Positions 44,052 to 53,045 of a DNA stretch of 64,000 nucleotides are shown piece after piece (positions within the stretch are counted from its first letter, which is position 1; every line of letters begins with the position of its first letter). The notes under the pieces were generated by a model that saw only the letters and a list, made by a program, of their open reading frames with translations, was not told where the DNA came from and ran no database searches. The translations under genes and the position numbers were made by a program. Origin of the DNA: Sediminicola sp035798135 (GTDB taxonomy: Bacteria > Bacteroidota > Bacteroidia > Flavobacteriales > Flavobacteriaceae); the NCBI GenBank assembly GCA_035798135.1, contig JAPFBR010000001.1, forward strand, positions 868,001-932,000, written 5' to 3'.

Positions 44052-46838
44052 ATGAGAACATTAGTACTTATGTCCTTTATGTTGTTGGGATTGACTTCTT
44101 TCGCCCAAACGACCGTAAAAGGTAAAGTGGTAGATCAAAATAACGTACCAATTCCTGGAGCAAGTATTGTCATAGTAGACAAGGCGATAGGGACAATAAC
44201 CGATTTTGATGGCTATTTTACCTTAAGCACAGCTGAAAATCCTCCATTTACATTGAGCATTACCAGTATTGGTTTTATTTCGGCAACTTCAAGAATTACC
44301 CTAAACAATCAAACCGTTGATGTAATCTTGAATGAAGAACAGACCTTATTGGATGAGGTGGTCATTTCGGCTTCCAGAACCCCGGAAAGAATATTTGAAT
44401 CTCCGGTGACCGTGGAAAGATTTGGGCTTTCGGATATAAAAAATACCGCGGCCGCCGATTTTTATGGCGGATTGGAAAGTTTGAAAGGAGTAGATGTCAA
44501 CACCAATAGTTTGACGTTTAAATCGATCAATACCAGAGGTTTTGCAACCTTTGCGAACACAAGGTTCATGCAATTGGTAGACGGGATGGATAACTCTACG
44601 CCAGCCTTGAATTTCCCGATAGGTAACTTGGTGGGGATGATAGAAACAGACGTACAAAGCGTGGAATTGTTGCCTGGTGCATCTTCTGCACTTTATGGGG
44701 CCAACGCTTTTAATGGGATTTTGTTTATGAGAAGTAAAAGTCCATTTGATTACCAAGGGATTAGTTCGCACATTAAAAGAGGTATAACTTCACAAGAAGC
44801 TGCAGGGGATAATTACTATACTGATTTTGGAATCAGGGCAGCCTATAAGTTCAGTGATAAATTTGCCGGGAAGGTGAATTTTGGGTACTTGAGAGGTACA
44901 GATTGGGCCGCTAACAGTGAGGTTGATAAAACAACTGTTGGAGGTACAAGAGCTGACCTAAATTATGACGGTATCAACGTTTATGGGGATGAAGTCTCAA
45001 CTGATATAAAGGATGTTGCCGTAACTCTTGAAGGATTGGGAATATTGCCAGCCGGTGCAAATGCATTGGTGCCTTCCGTTGAGGTAAGTAGAACAGGATA
45101 TAATGAACAGGTTCTTACCAATAATAAAGCAGAAAGTATTAAGGCAGATTGGGGCCTTTACTATAGGCCAATTACCGATAACAGTTTGGAAATTTCCTAT
45201 GTAGGTAAGGTGGGTACTGGATCTACTATTTATCAAGGGACCAACCGTTATAATATCAATGGGTTCTTCCAAGAACAACACAAGTTGGAAATAAGAAATG
45301 ACAATTTCTTCTTAAGAGGATATTTGGTTGCCGATAAGGCAGGGGATTCCTATGATATGGTTTTTACAGGGATCAATATCAACAGAACTTGGAAAGATGA
45401 TAATACCTGGTTTGGCGAATATGCAGGAACATATGTGCAAGCTACTTTGCAAGGGGCAACGGACGAACAGGCCCACGCTAGAGCTAGGGCTCGAGCCGAA
45501 TCTGGCAGGTATTTACCGGGTTCTCCAGAATTTAAGGCTGCCTTTAATAGAAGTATCAATGATCCAGATCTATCAACAGGATCCAAATTCCAGGATGCCT
45601 CCAAATACTATCATTCAGATGCCAACTATAATTTTAGTCATTTGATCGATTTCGCGGAAATTCAGGTAGGAGGATCATTTAGGGAGTATAGTTTAAATTC
45701 CTCCGGAACGATTTATACAGATATTGATGGACCAATAAACTATTCTGAATTTGGAGTGTATACTCAGATCCAGAAGAATCTGGAATTATCAGAAAGCAGT
45801 AATTTAAAATTAACTGGTTCCGTTCGTTATGATAAGTCAGAGTTTTTCGATGGGTTCTTTTCTCCTAGATTATCGGCTGGACTAACCTTAAATAGAAATC
45901 ACAATATTAGGGCTTCGGCACAAACTGGATTTAGAAATCCCACTACCCAAGATTTATTTATTGGTTTGGATGCTGGAAGGGCTATTTTGGTTGGTTCCGC
46001 CCCAGATAACTTGGATAGATATTCAAGGGATTTTGAAGTAAGTGGTGGTGGTCAATTATTGGGTCAGCCAGCAACCATTACCCAAACTGGTGCGGCAGCT
46101 TATAACAATTCCTATTCGGCAAGATCGGTAGAGACCTTTAAAGTTACTGGTAACGAAGCTGATTTAAGAGTTTCTAATCCTGATTTGGTCAAACCCGAAC
46201 AGGTCACCTCAATTGAGGTTGGATATAGGGGTAAGATCAAGAGATTGGTGGTAGATTTCAGTGCCTATTACAATCGGTACAAAGATTTCATATCCCAAGA
46301 AGTTGTAGATGCAACTTATTATGGTACTGCTGGTGATGGTGACCTCTCAGTAGATGCCATCAGAAACGATGATGTACAGCGTTATAGTGCTTATACCAAT
46401 TCTGATGTAAATATTGGTTCATATGGGGCCTCTCTTGGACTAAATATGAAGGTTTTAGGAAATTATGATTTAGGAGGTAGTTATACGTACGCCAAACAGG
46501 ATTTTGATCAGGAAGCCAACCCAGATTTCATGTCGAGCTTTAACACTCCAGAACATAAATTCAAAGCATCTTTTGGGAATACCAACCTATTTAAGGATTT
46601 CGGGTTCAATGTAGCGTACAGATTTAGTGATGATTATTTCTGGGAAGCCACATTTGGAAACGGGGTAGTGCCGGAATACCATACTTTTGACGCCCAGATC
46701 AATTATGATGTGCGCAGTATAAAATCTTCTTTCAAAATAGGAGGAACAAACTTAGGAGGTAAGGAATACTTTACAGCTTTCGGAACCGGATTTATAGGAT
46801 CTATGTATTACGTATCATGGACCATCAATAACTTGTAA
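44052..46838 (+). CDS. TonB-dependent receptor paired with an SGNH lipoprotein
   Basis: The ATG at 44052 opens the signal peptide (MRTLVLMSFMLLGLTSFAQ); a TTG eleven codons upstream is not needed. The 928-residue precursor has a carboxypeptidase-like domain (about 20-105; VKGKVVDQNNVPIPGASIVI, DFDGYFTLS), a plug with TonB-box-like DEVVISASRTPERI (about 110-230; STRFMQLVDGMDNSTPALNF-like, VQSVELLPGASSALYGANAF) and a barrel ending VSWTINNL. The SGNH-hydrolase lipoprotein follows 19 bp later and a terminator closes the pair. The substrate is unknown; an ester-containing lipid or glycan hydrolysed at the surface is a reasonable guess. Confidence 0.9.
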   Translation: MRTLVLMSFMLLGLTSFAQTTVKGKVVDQNNVPIPGASIVIVDKAIGTITDFDGYFTLSTAENPPFTLSITSIGFISATSRITLNNQTVDVILNEEQTLLDEVVISASRTPERIFESPVTVERFGLSDIKNTAAADFYGGLESLKGVDVNTNSLTFKSINTRGFATFANTRFMQLVDGMDNSTPALNFPIGNLVGMIETDVQSVELLPGASSALYGANAFNGILFMRSKSPFDYQGISSHIKRGITSQEAAGDNYYTDFGIRAAYKFSDKFAGKVNFGYLRGTDWAANSEVDKTTVGGTRADLNYDGINVYGDEVSTDIKDVAVTLEGLGILPAGANALVPSVEVSRTGYNEQVLTNNKAESIKADWGLYYRPITDNSLEISYVGKVGTGSTIYQGTNRYNINGFFQEQHKLEIRNDNFFLRGYLVADKAGDSYDMVFTGININRTWKDDNTWFGEYAGTYVQATLQGATDEQAHARARARAESGRYLPGSPEFKAAFNRSINDPDLSTGSKFQDASKYYHSDANYNFSHLIDFAEIQVGGSFREYSLNSSGTIYTDIDGPINYSEFGVYTQIQKNLELSESSNLKLTGSVRYDKSEFFDGFFSPRLSAGLTLNRNHNIRASAQTGFRNPTTQDLFIGLDAGRAILVGSAPDNLDRYSRDFEVSGGGQLLGQPATITQTGAAAYNNSYSARSVETFKVTGNEADLRVSNPDLVKPEQVTSIEVGYRGKIKRLVVDFSAYYNRYKDFISQEVVDATYYGTAGDGDLSVDAIRNDDVQRYSAYTNSDVNIGSYGASLGLNMKVLGNYDLGGSYTYAKQDFDQEANPDFMSSFNTPEHKFKASFGNTNLFKDFGFNVAYRFSDDYFWEATFGNGVVPEYHTFDAQINYDVRSIKSSFKIGGTNLGGKEYFTAFGTGFIGSMYYVSWTINNL

Positions 46839-46857
46839 AATTTAAATAAAGTTTATA

Positions 46858-48513
46858 ATGAAAACTATAAAATATATTTTATTCGCATCTGTACTATTAG
46901 GATTCGCTTCATGTAATACGGAAGAGGATGTGAGTATGGTAGAGGTTGCTGTAGAAGTTCCGGCACTTACAGCAGGTTCGGCTGATTTTTCCAACTATGT
47001 TTCCATAGGGGCATCATTTACTGCTGGGTATACTGATGGTGCTTTATTTAAAGCAGGGCAGCAAAATTCCTTTCCAGCATTACTGGCACAGCAATTTGCA
47101 TTGGCCGGTGGTGGGAGTTTCAATCAGCCTTTGATGAACGATAATTTTGGTGGACTTCTTTTGGGAGGCACTCAAATTGCGGATAATCGATTGGTATTTA
47201 ATGGTTCAGGGCCTGTTAGGTTACAGGCGTTAATTGGACCGGTAATGCCAACAACAGATTTATTGATTAATAACCCTACAGGGCCATTCAATAATATGGG
47301 TGTCCCAGGAGCCAAGAGCTTTCATTTAGTTGCCAATGGCTATGGTAATGTTGCCGGTGTTCCATTGGGTCGTGCAAATCCTTACTATGCAAGAATGGCG
47401 ACTAGTTCTACTTCGTCCATGTTAGAAGATGCATTGGCACAACAGCCAACCTTTTTTACTTTGTCAGAGATTGGTGGGGGAAATGATGTCTTGGCATATG
47501 CCGCTTCCGGTGGAGTAGGTGTGGATCAGAAAGGAAATTTAGATCCAACCACATATGGTTCAAATGATATTACCGATCCAAATGTTTTTGCGCAAGTTAT
47601 GTCTTCTGCCGTAACGGCTTTAACTGCCAATGGTGCAAAAGGAGTAATTGCAAATGTACCGTACATTACCAATTTGCCTTATTTTACAACAGTACCTCAT
47701 AATCCGTTGAGTCCGTTAAATCCAACGTTTGGACCACAAATTCCAACTCTGAATGGTGTTTTTGGTCAGTTGAATTTGGTATTTGATTTTTTACAAGTTC
47801 CTGATCGTAAAATAATCTTTTCGGGAACTGCTGCAAGTGCGGTGGTTGTTAAAGATGAAAATTTAGCAAATCTGTCTACGCAGATTACGGCTGTTTTAAA
47901 TGGTAGTCCGACTTTTCCATTGTTTGTTCAATCTTTTGGTTTGCCAGCTCAAGCTGCTCCTGTTGTAGCTAATCTTTTTGGTGTTATTTATGGGCAGGCA
48001 AGACAGGCCACTGCGGAAGATTTATTGGTGCTTCCAAGTTCTACTATTATCGGCACGGTTAATACAAGCTCAGTAGCCTTTTTGATGTCACAAGGGTTGA
48101 CCCAAGCATTGGCGGGCCAATTTTCAGTAGAAGGTGTTTCATTGCCTTTAGAAGATAAATGGGTGTTGACACCTGAAGAGCAGGCTTTAACATTAACTGC
48201 TACGGATGCTTACAATGCTATTATAAAGTCAATAGCGGATGCCAATGGACTTGCCTTTGTGGATTTTAAAGCTATTCTTCAAGAGGCAGCAACCACAGGT
48301 ATTACCGACGGAGAATTTACTTTAAAAGCGAGCCTAGTCACTGGTGGTTTGGTCAGCTTGGATGGAATCCATTTGACCGCTAGAGGATATGCTGTAATGG
48401 CCAATAAATTTTTGGAGGCGATTGATGCTGCCTATGGGTCCAACTTCATTAACGCTAAAGCAAAAGTAAGTGTAGGGTCATATCCTACCAACTATTCACC
48501 GACTTTACAATAA
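46858..48513 (+). CDS. SGNH/GDSL-type hydrolase lipoprotein
   Basis: A 551-residue lipoprotein (MKTIKYILFASVLLGFASC, lipid Cys19). SGNH blocks are readable: block I VSIGASFTAGYTDG (Ser kept, the Asp of GDS replaced by Ala), block III IGGGNDVLAY (Gly, Asn), and block V LDGIHLTARGYAVMANKF (catalytic Asp and His). The catalytic Ser-Asp-His set is therefore intact and esterase or lipase activity is plausible. The long middle (about 260-450) is Ala/Val/Pro-rich and of unknown structure. It is the downstream partner of the TonB receptor, suggesting joint processing and uptake of an ester substrate. Confidence 0.8.
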   Translation: MKTIKYILFASVLLGFASCNTEEDVSMVEVAVEVPALTAGSADFSNYVSIGASFTAGYTDGALFKAGQQNSFPALLAQQFALAGGGSFNQPLMNDNFGGLLLGGTQIADNRLVFNGSGPVRLQALIGPVMPTTDLLINNPTGPFNNMGVPGAKSFHLVANGYGNVAGVPLGRANPYYARMATSSTSSMLEDALAQQPTFFTLSEIGGGNDVLAYAASGGVGVDQKGNLDPTTYGSNDITDPNVFAQVMSSAVTALTANGAKGVIANVPYITNLPYFTTVPHNPLSPLNPTFGPQIPTLNGVFGQLNLVFDFLQVPDRKIIFSGTAASAVVVKDENLANLSTQITAVLNGSPTFPLFVQSFGLPAQAAPVVANLFGVIYGQARQATAEDLLVLPSSTIIGTVNTSSVAFLMSQGLTQALAGQFSVEGVSLPLEDKWVLTPEEQALTLTATDAYNAIIKSIADANGLAFVDFKAILQEAATTGITDGEFTLKASLVTGGLVSLDGIHLTARGYAVMANKFLEAIDAAYGSNFINAKAKVSVGSYPTNYSPTLQ

Positions 48514-48530
48514 GATATATAATTGCCAAA

Positions 48531-48563
48531 CAAAAAACGCCTTTCCATAAAAGGCGTTTTTTG
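48531..48563 (+). terminator. Rho-independent terminator after the SGNH lipoprotein
   Basis: AAAACGCCTTT pairs with AAAGGCGTTTT around a CCATA-type loop, with A and T runs on the two sides. Confidence 0.9.
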
Positions 48564-48610
48564 TGTTTAAAAAGGGTGAAAAACCACTTTATTTTTAAAT
48601 TTAAAAGGTA

Positions 48611-48618
48611 TATATTTG
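48611..48618 (+). promoter_or_regulatory. -7 promoter element of atpD
   Basis: TATATTTG matches TAnnTTTG and lies 83 bp before the atpD ATG, giving a leader of about 75 nt. A weak TTTA at 48588-48591 could be the -33 element. Confidence 0.55.
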
Positions 48619-48701
48619 CAGCGCGAAAAATCTGGTCCCTTATAGAAGGTGATAAGGTTTTTGTTCGTTATTTATCACGCTAAACAATAAACATTTAAGT
48701 A

Positions 48702-50210
48702 ATGTCAAAAGTTACAGGTAAAGTTTCTCAAATCATCGGACCAGTGGTCGATGTAGAATTCCAATCCGGAGCAAACCTTCCAAGAATTTACGATTCTCTT
48801 GAAATAAACCGGAAAGATGGTTCCAAATTGGTCCTTGAAGTACAATCACATATTGGTGAGAATACGGTAAGAACCATAGCTATGGATTCATCAGATGGAT
48901 TAAGTAGAGGTGTTGCGGTTGAGGCCACAGGTAGTGCGATTCAAATGCCAATTGGAGATGATATATACGGTCGATTGTTCAACGTTATCGGGGATGCAAT
49001 TGATGGTCTAGGGAATTTACCTAAAGCGGGTAAAGATGGACTTCCAATTCACCGTGAAGCGCCAAAATTTGAAGACTTGTCCACCTCTTCAGAGGTATTG
49101 TTCACAGGTATCAAAGTTATCGATTTGATAGAGCCTTATGCAAAGGGTGGAAAAATTGGTTTGTTTGGTGGTGCAGGTGTTGGTAAAACAGTATTGATTC
49201 AAGAACTGATCAATAACATCGCCAAAGGTCACGGTGGTCTTTCTGTATTTGCGGGCGTTGGAGAACGTACCCGTGAAGGGAACGATTTGCTGCGTGAGAT
49301 GTTGGAATCAGGAATTATAAAATATGGTGACGCTTTCTTACATTCTATGGAAGAAGGGGGATGGGATTTATCCAAGGTGGATAAAAAAGTCATGAAAGAA
49401 TCCAAAGCGACATTTGTTTTCGGACAAATGAACGAACCTCCAGGGGCTAGGGCTCGTGTGGCTCTTTCTGGTCTTACTATTGCTGAATACTTCCGTGATG
49501 GAGCAGGTGAAGGTCAAGGAAAGGACGTATTGTTCTTCGTTGATAACATTTTCCGTTTTACACAAGCAGGTTCTGAGGTATCGGCACTTTTGGGTCGTAT
49601 GCCTTCTGCAGTAGGTTACCAACCAACTTTGGCGACAGAGATGGGTGCCATGCAAGAACGTATCACATCAACAAAAAGAGGTTCCATTACTTCTGTACAG
49701 GCGGTTTACGTACCTGCAGATGATTTAACGGATCCAGCACCGGCAACAACGTTTGCCCACTTGGATGCTACTACAGTATTGTCCCGTAAGATTGCAGAGT
49801 TGGGTATTTATCCTGCAGTGGATCCTTTGGATTCTACTTCAAGGATCCTTACCGCTGAGATCTTGGGAAAAGAGCATTACGCATGTGCACAACGAGTAAA
49901 GGAGTTGTTACAACGTTATAAAGAACTTCAGGATATTATCGCCATCCTTGGTATGGAGGAATTATCGGAAGAGGATAAGCAAGCGGTAGGAAGAGCAAGA
50001 CGTGTTCAACGTTTCTTGTCCCAACCATTCCACGTTGCTGAACAGTTTACAGGTATCCCAGGAGTATTGGTAGATATTAAGGAAACGATTAAAGGTTTCA
50101 ATATGATTATGGATGGTGAATTGGATCACTTACCTGAATCTGCCTTTAACCTTAAAGGAACCATCGAAGAGGCTATCGAGGCTGGAGAGAAAATGTTGGC
50201 TGAAGCATAA
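48702..50210 (+). CDS. atpD: F1 ATP synthase beta subunit
   Basis: Catalytic subunit of the F1 head of ATP synthase on the cytosolic side of the inner membrane. Walker A GGAGVGKTVLIQELI, the GERTREGNDL catalytic Glu region, the beta-specific DNIFRFTQAGSEVSALLGRMPSAVGY (in pieces, with Walker B-type FFVDN), and the C-terminal DELSEEDKQ-like motif (EELSEEDKQAVGRARRVQ) are all present. Full length at 502 aa. It is paired only with atpC; the other ATP synthase genes lie elsewhere, the split known in Bacteroidetes. Confidence 0.98.
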   Translation: MSKVTGKVSQIIGPVVDVEFQSGANLPRIYDSLEINRKDGSKLVLEVQSHIGENTVRTIAMDSSDGLSRGVAVEATGSAIQMPIGDDIYGRLFNVIGDAIDGLGNLPKAGKDGLPIHREAPKFEDLSTSSEVLFTGIKVIDLIEPYAKGGKIGLFGGAGVGKTVLIQELINNIAKGHGGLSVFAGVGERTREGNDLLREMLESGIIKYGDAFLHSMEEGGWDLSKVDKKVMKESKATFVFGQMNEPPGARARVALSGLTIAEYFRDGAGEGQGKDVLFFVDNIFRFTQAGSEVSALLGRMPSAVGYQPTLATEMGAMQERITSTKRGSITSVQAVYVPADDLTDPAPATTFAHLDATTVLSRKIAELGIYPAVDPLDSTSRILTAEILGKEHYACAQRVKELLQRYKELQDIIAILGMEELSEEDKQAVGRARRVQRFLSQPFHVAEQFTGIPGVLVDIKETIKGFNMIMDGELDHLPESAFNLKGTIEEAIEAGEKMLAEA

Positions 50211-50211
50211 A

Positions 50212-50286
50212 TAGTTGATAGTTGACGGTATGATTGGCTTTGGGTAAACCAAAAGCTTTCAACCTAAAACTAACAACCAACAACTA
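50212..50286. repeat. Imperfect inverted heptamer repeats between atpD and atpC
   Basis: Two head-to-tail TAGTTGA units (50212-50225) face ACAACCA/ACAACTA units (50273-50286) in inverted order, with an imperfect inner hairpin (GCTTTGGG with CCAAAAGC, near 50237-50256). The whole intergenic region could fold into one long stem. The 7-bp unit recalls the ACCATCA array at 35.7 kb. Confidence 0.5.
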
Positions 50287-50292
50287 AAAAAT

Positions 50293-50574
50293 ATGTACTT
50301 AGAAATTGTATCACCGGAAGCTACATTATTTGCGGGAGAAGTTACCTCTGTCACTGTTCCCGGCGTAAATGGTGAATTCCAACTTTTGGAAAATCATGCT
50401 GCCGTCGTTTCATTGTTACAGAAAGGTAATGTGAAGTTTAAGGGCAACAATGTGGTGGTGGAAAATTCCAATAAGGATAAATTTTCAAAGGGTGCCAAAG
50501 GCGAAACGGTGTTGGCCATTACCAGTGGTACCATTGAAATGAAGAATAATAAAATAATAGTGTTGGCAGATTAA
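50293..50574 (+). CDS. atpC: F1 ATP synthase epsilon subunit (short form)
   Basis: Central-stalk subunit that couples F1 to the c-ring and can inhibit ATP hydrolysis. The 93 residues match the N-terminal beta-sandwich of epsilon (YLEIVSPEATLFAGEVTSVTVPGVNGEF in pieces, LLENHAAVVSLLQKG). The C-terminal two-helix inhibitory domain of the E. coli protein (about 135 aa) is absent, as in other Bacteroidetes. It follows atpD by 82 bp and is closed by a terminator. Confidence 0.95.
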   Translation: MYLEIVSPEATLFAGEVTSVTVPGVNGEFQLLENHAAVVSLLQKGNVKFKGNNVVVENSNKDKFSKGAKGETVLAITSGTIEMKNNKIIVLAD

Positions 50575-50600
50575 ATAGCTGCACGTTCTATACTAAATAA

Positions 50601-50630
50601 AAAAGCCAAGCTGTATAAGTTTGGCTTTTT
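50601..50630 (+). terminator. Rho-independent terminator after atpC
   Basis: AAAAGCCAA (50601-50609) pairs with TTGGCTTTT (50621-50629), then T residues. The symmetric A and T flanks may also let it end the convergent GNAT transcript. Confidence 0.88.
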
Positions 50631-50639
50631 TATTGGCAC

Positions 50640-51173
50640 TTATTTCAAACTGATCAAAACCCAATCCCTATCGTCGGAAAAATAGGTTTTTAGTTCCTTG
50701 AAACCAACGGCTAAATGGGCCTGTAGGGAACGATTGTTTTTAGCATCGACTTCTGTGATTATACTATCGAATTCTGGTTGTACGTGGTCTTTCATTGCAT
50801 TGTACAATCCACGAAAAATCCCTTGGTTGCGATAGTTTTTGCCAACACAGATCTGGCCCATGGCAATATATTTTTCTTCCGTGGGTACTACGGCATTAAT
50901 TTCCGCAAACATGGGTTTTAAAATATCGATCTTATCGGCAAACAAGGGGTGCATGCATAGGGCATAGGCGGCAACGGTATCCCCATCTTTAGCGATGATA
51001 TGTGGACATACCTCATTCATTTGGTGCAATATCTCAAAGTTGTGTTCAACAGTGACAAACCCGTCCTTTTCCTTTTCCTCAGAGCTTACATTGGCCCATA
51101 AATTGGCTTGTTGCATGGCAAGAATCTGTTCCAATTCTTTATTCGTAGTAACAGTGCAATACCTAATTCCCAT
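50640..51173 (-). CDS. GNAT-family N-acetyltransferase
   Basis: A 177-residue acetyl-CoA-dependent acyltransferase. The acetyl-CoA loop is in GQICVGKNYRNQGIFRGLY (R-x-x-G-x form), preceded by a beta-strand (KYIAMGQICV) and followed by ITEVDAKNNRSLQAHLAVGF, the usual end of GNAT motif B. The N-terminal part (GIRYCTVTTNKELEQILAMQ) is family-typical. The acceptor is not deducible. Its ATG lies 2 bp after the stop codon of the M61 peptidase, so it is the second gene of that transcript. Confidence 0.87.
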   Translation of the reverse strand: MGIRYCTVTTNKELEQILAMQQANLWANVSSEEKEKDGFVTVEHNFEILHQMNEVCPHIIAKDGDTVAAYALCMHPLFADKIDILKPMFAEINAVVPTEEKYIAMGQICVGKNYRNQGIFRGLYNAMKDHVQPEFDSIITEVDAKNNRSLQAHLAVGFKELKTYFSDDRDWVLISLK

Positions 51174-51175
51174 AG

Positions 51176-52984
51176 CTATTCAGTTTTAAGCCAAGCCTTT
51201 CTTTTTACCAATACTTCTTTTGTTGGTTTTATACCCTCCTTTTCCGATAGCTGTATCCTGTAGGTTGGGTTTGATTGTAAAACCAAGGTCGTGGATTTTT
51301 CAACTCCATATCTTTTATAAGTTAGTTGCAACACATCGCCCACCTTAAACTGGTTGATGAAATCGGAAAACCGTTGTTCTTTATTAAAGGAAATAATATT
51401 TATGGAGGTAATGACATCACCATTGTCCAAACCGGCGTTATAGGCAGGGCCACCTATGGTAACGCTTCGGTTGATAATAGCAGTACCATCTTCTTTTATG
51501 GATACCGAAGCGCCAAAATAGGGTTTTGTCCCATCTTGCTTCAGTAAAACTCCCACGGATTCAAAAAGTGGGGCATAATCGGGCATATCACTTTTGTTAA
51601 CATAGTTGGCAAAGAACTGGTCGCCAAAATCTGCACCTGCATATTTATTCAAGGTATTATGAAGATCTTCAACTTTATAAGCGTTTTCTTTTTTGCCATA
51701 GGTTTGCCATATTAACTTCATATAATCGTCCAGATTAAGATTCTTCTGGCGTAGGGATAGATCCAAGGCCAGTCCCAAGACGCTGCCATAGGAATAATAG
51801 GAGATAAAAGTATTTTCCCTGTTTACGGGATCTACAGAGGTAGCGGCATCTACAAAAGGCGCTTGATAGCTCATTTCAATCGGGTTAAAAAATTGTCGCG
51901 CTGGTGAATTCCATACATAGTTAAAAGTGCCGGTCAACCCTTCCACGTACTCCGTTGGAGAAATAATACCAGCCCTACAAAGGATAAGATTGGTGTAATA
52001 GCTGGTAAAACCTTCTGCAAACCATAATTCCCCGCTCATATTGGCCTCGGTAAAATCAAAAGGTTCCAAAGCATTAGGACGTATGCGTTCCACATTCCAA
52101 GAATGGAAATATTCATGGGACACCGTGCCTATATTTCCTTGCATCCCGCCTTCGGCCAAACCTTCCTTGTCTGTAAGGATCGTCGAATTCCTGTGCTCCA
52201 TGCCATCTCCAGACGCATTTGGCACATAGCAGGCCAAAAAAGTATAGGTACCAAAATCATAATTTGCCAATTCCCCAAAAACCTCTTTTTCTGCCAAAAC
52301 GATTTTCTTGACTTTTTCCCAGTAGGCATCAAAATCGGCCTCAGTTCCATTGTGGTGCAGGACAAATTGAACAGTCTGTTTTTTATTGTTGGATTCCACT
52401 TCAAATTCCCGAGAACTGTAATTGCTGATTTCGGTGGGACTATCCATGAAATATTGCAAATTACGCGCGGTATAAATGTTATCCGATACCTTGGGCAATT
52501 GCGTGGCTACCTTCCAGTTTAAATCTTTCCGGACCTTAAAGTCTACGGTAATGTCCCGATTACTTAATTCCGGGACGAACATAAAAGTTGCTGGAATATT
52601 CAAATGTGCATGGGTCTCATCTATTTGGGAATAGGTGCCGTCCCCACGATTGGCAAATAAGGTATAGCTAAAGTTTATGGTACCGTCATGTCCCGAAACA
52701 TCCCATTGGTAAGGATTGGGACGGGTTATGATTAAGGGGTTTCCTTTACTATCAGTTGCAGTAACATTATAAACGTTTTTGGCAAATTCATGTAGGGCAT
52801 ATCTTCCTGGGGAAGTTCGGCTCATACGAATTCCAATGGTATCCTTACTCAGGTCTGGAAAAGTTGCTTTTATTTCAGCTTCGTGGTGCACCGCATTTTC
52901 AAAGGAAATACTATAGGTGTTTGTTTGGGCACCAATAGTGCTAGTAAGTAAAATTAGGAATAAAAGCAAGAGCAATTTTTTCAT
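51176..52984 (-). CDS. Exported M61 (glycyl-aminopeptidase family) metallopeptidase with PDZ domain
   Basis: A 602-residue protein with signal peptide (MKKLLLLLFLILLTSTIGAQ). An N-terminal beta-sandwich (about 22-190) leads into the peptidase core with HEYFH (His290, Glu291, His294) and the third ligand Glu324 in WFAEGFTSYY. A PDZ domain follows (about 485-575; ASVSIKEDGTAIINRSVTIGGPAYNAGLDNGDVITSI in pieces). M61 enzymes release N-terminal Gly or Ala residues and act in the periplasm; a role in peptide nutrition or envelope turnover is likely. It is divergent from bioF, 61 bp away. Confidence 0.92.
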   Translation of the reverse strand: MKKLLLLLFLILLTSTIGAQTNTYSISFENAVHHEAEIKATFPDLSKDTIGIRMSRTSPGRYALHEFAKNVYNVTATDSKGNPLIITRPNPYQWDVSGHDGTINFSYTLFANRGDGTYSQIDETHAHLNIPATFMFVPELSNRDITVDFKVRKDLNWKVATQLPKVSDNIYTARNLQYFMDSPTEISNYSSREFEVESNNKKQTVQFVLHHNGTEADFDAYWEKVKKIVLAEKEVFGELANYDFGTYTFLACYVPNASGDGMEHRNSTILTDKEGLAEGGMQGNIGTVSHEYFHSWNVERIRPNALEPFDFTEANMSGELWFAEGFTSYYTNLILCRAGIISPTEYVEGLTGTFNYVWNSPARQFFNPIEMSYQAPFVDAATSVDPVNRENTFISYYSYGSVLGLALDLSLRQKNLNLDDYMKLIWQTYGKKENAYKVEDLHNTLNKYAGADFGDQFFANYVNKSDMPDYAPLFESVGVLLKQDGTKPYFGASVSIKEDGTAIINRSVTIGGPAYNAGLDNGDVITSINIISFNKEQRFSDFINQFKVGDVLQLTYKRYGVEKSTTLVLQSNPTYRIQLSEKEGIKPTKEVLVKRKAWLKTE

Positions 52985-53033
52985 TTTTCAAGGGTTTGTT
53001 GTCACGAATATAACATTTAAAAATAGGAAATAC

Positions 53034-53041
53034 TACATTTG
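53034..53041 (+). promoter_or_regulatory. -7 promoter element 4 bp before the bioF ATG
   Basis: TACATTTG fits TAnnTTTG and ends four bases before the ATG at 53046. As with glyS, this predicts a leaderless or nearly leaderless transcript. No strong -33 element is seen. Confidence 0.5.
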
Positions 53042-53045
53042 TGTT

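Noticed and set aside
52917..53045. Longer bioF product
   Set aside because: The extension is antisense to the M61 signal peptide and contains no BioF homology.
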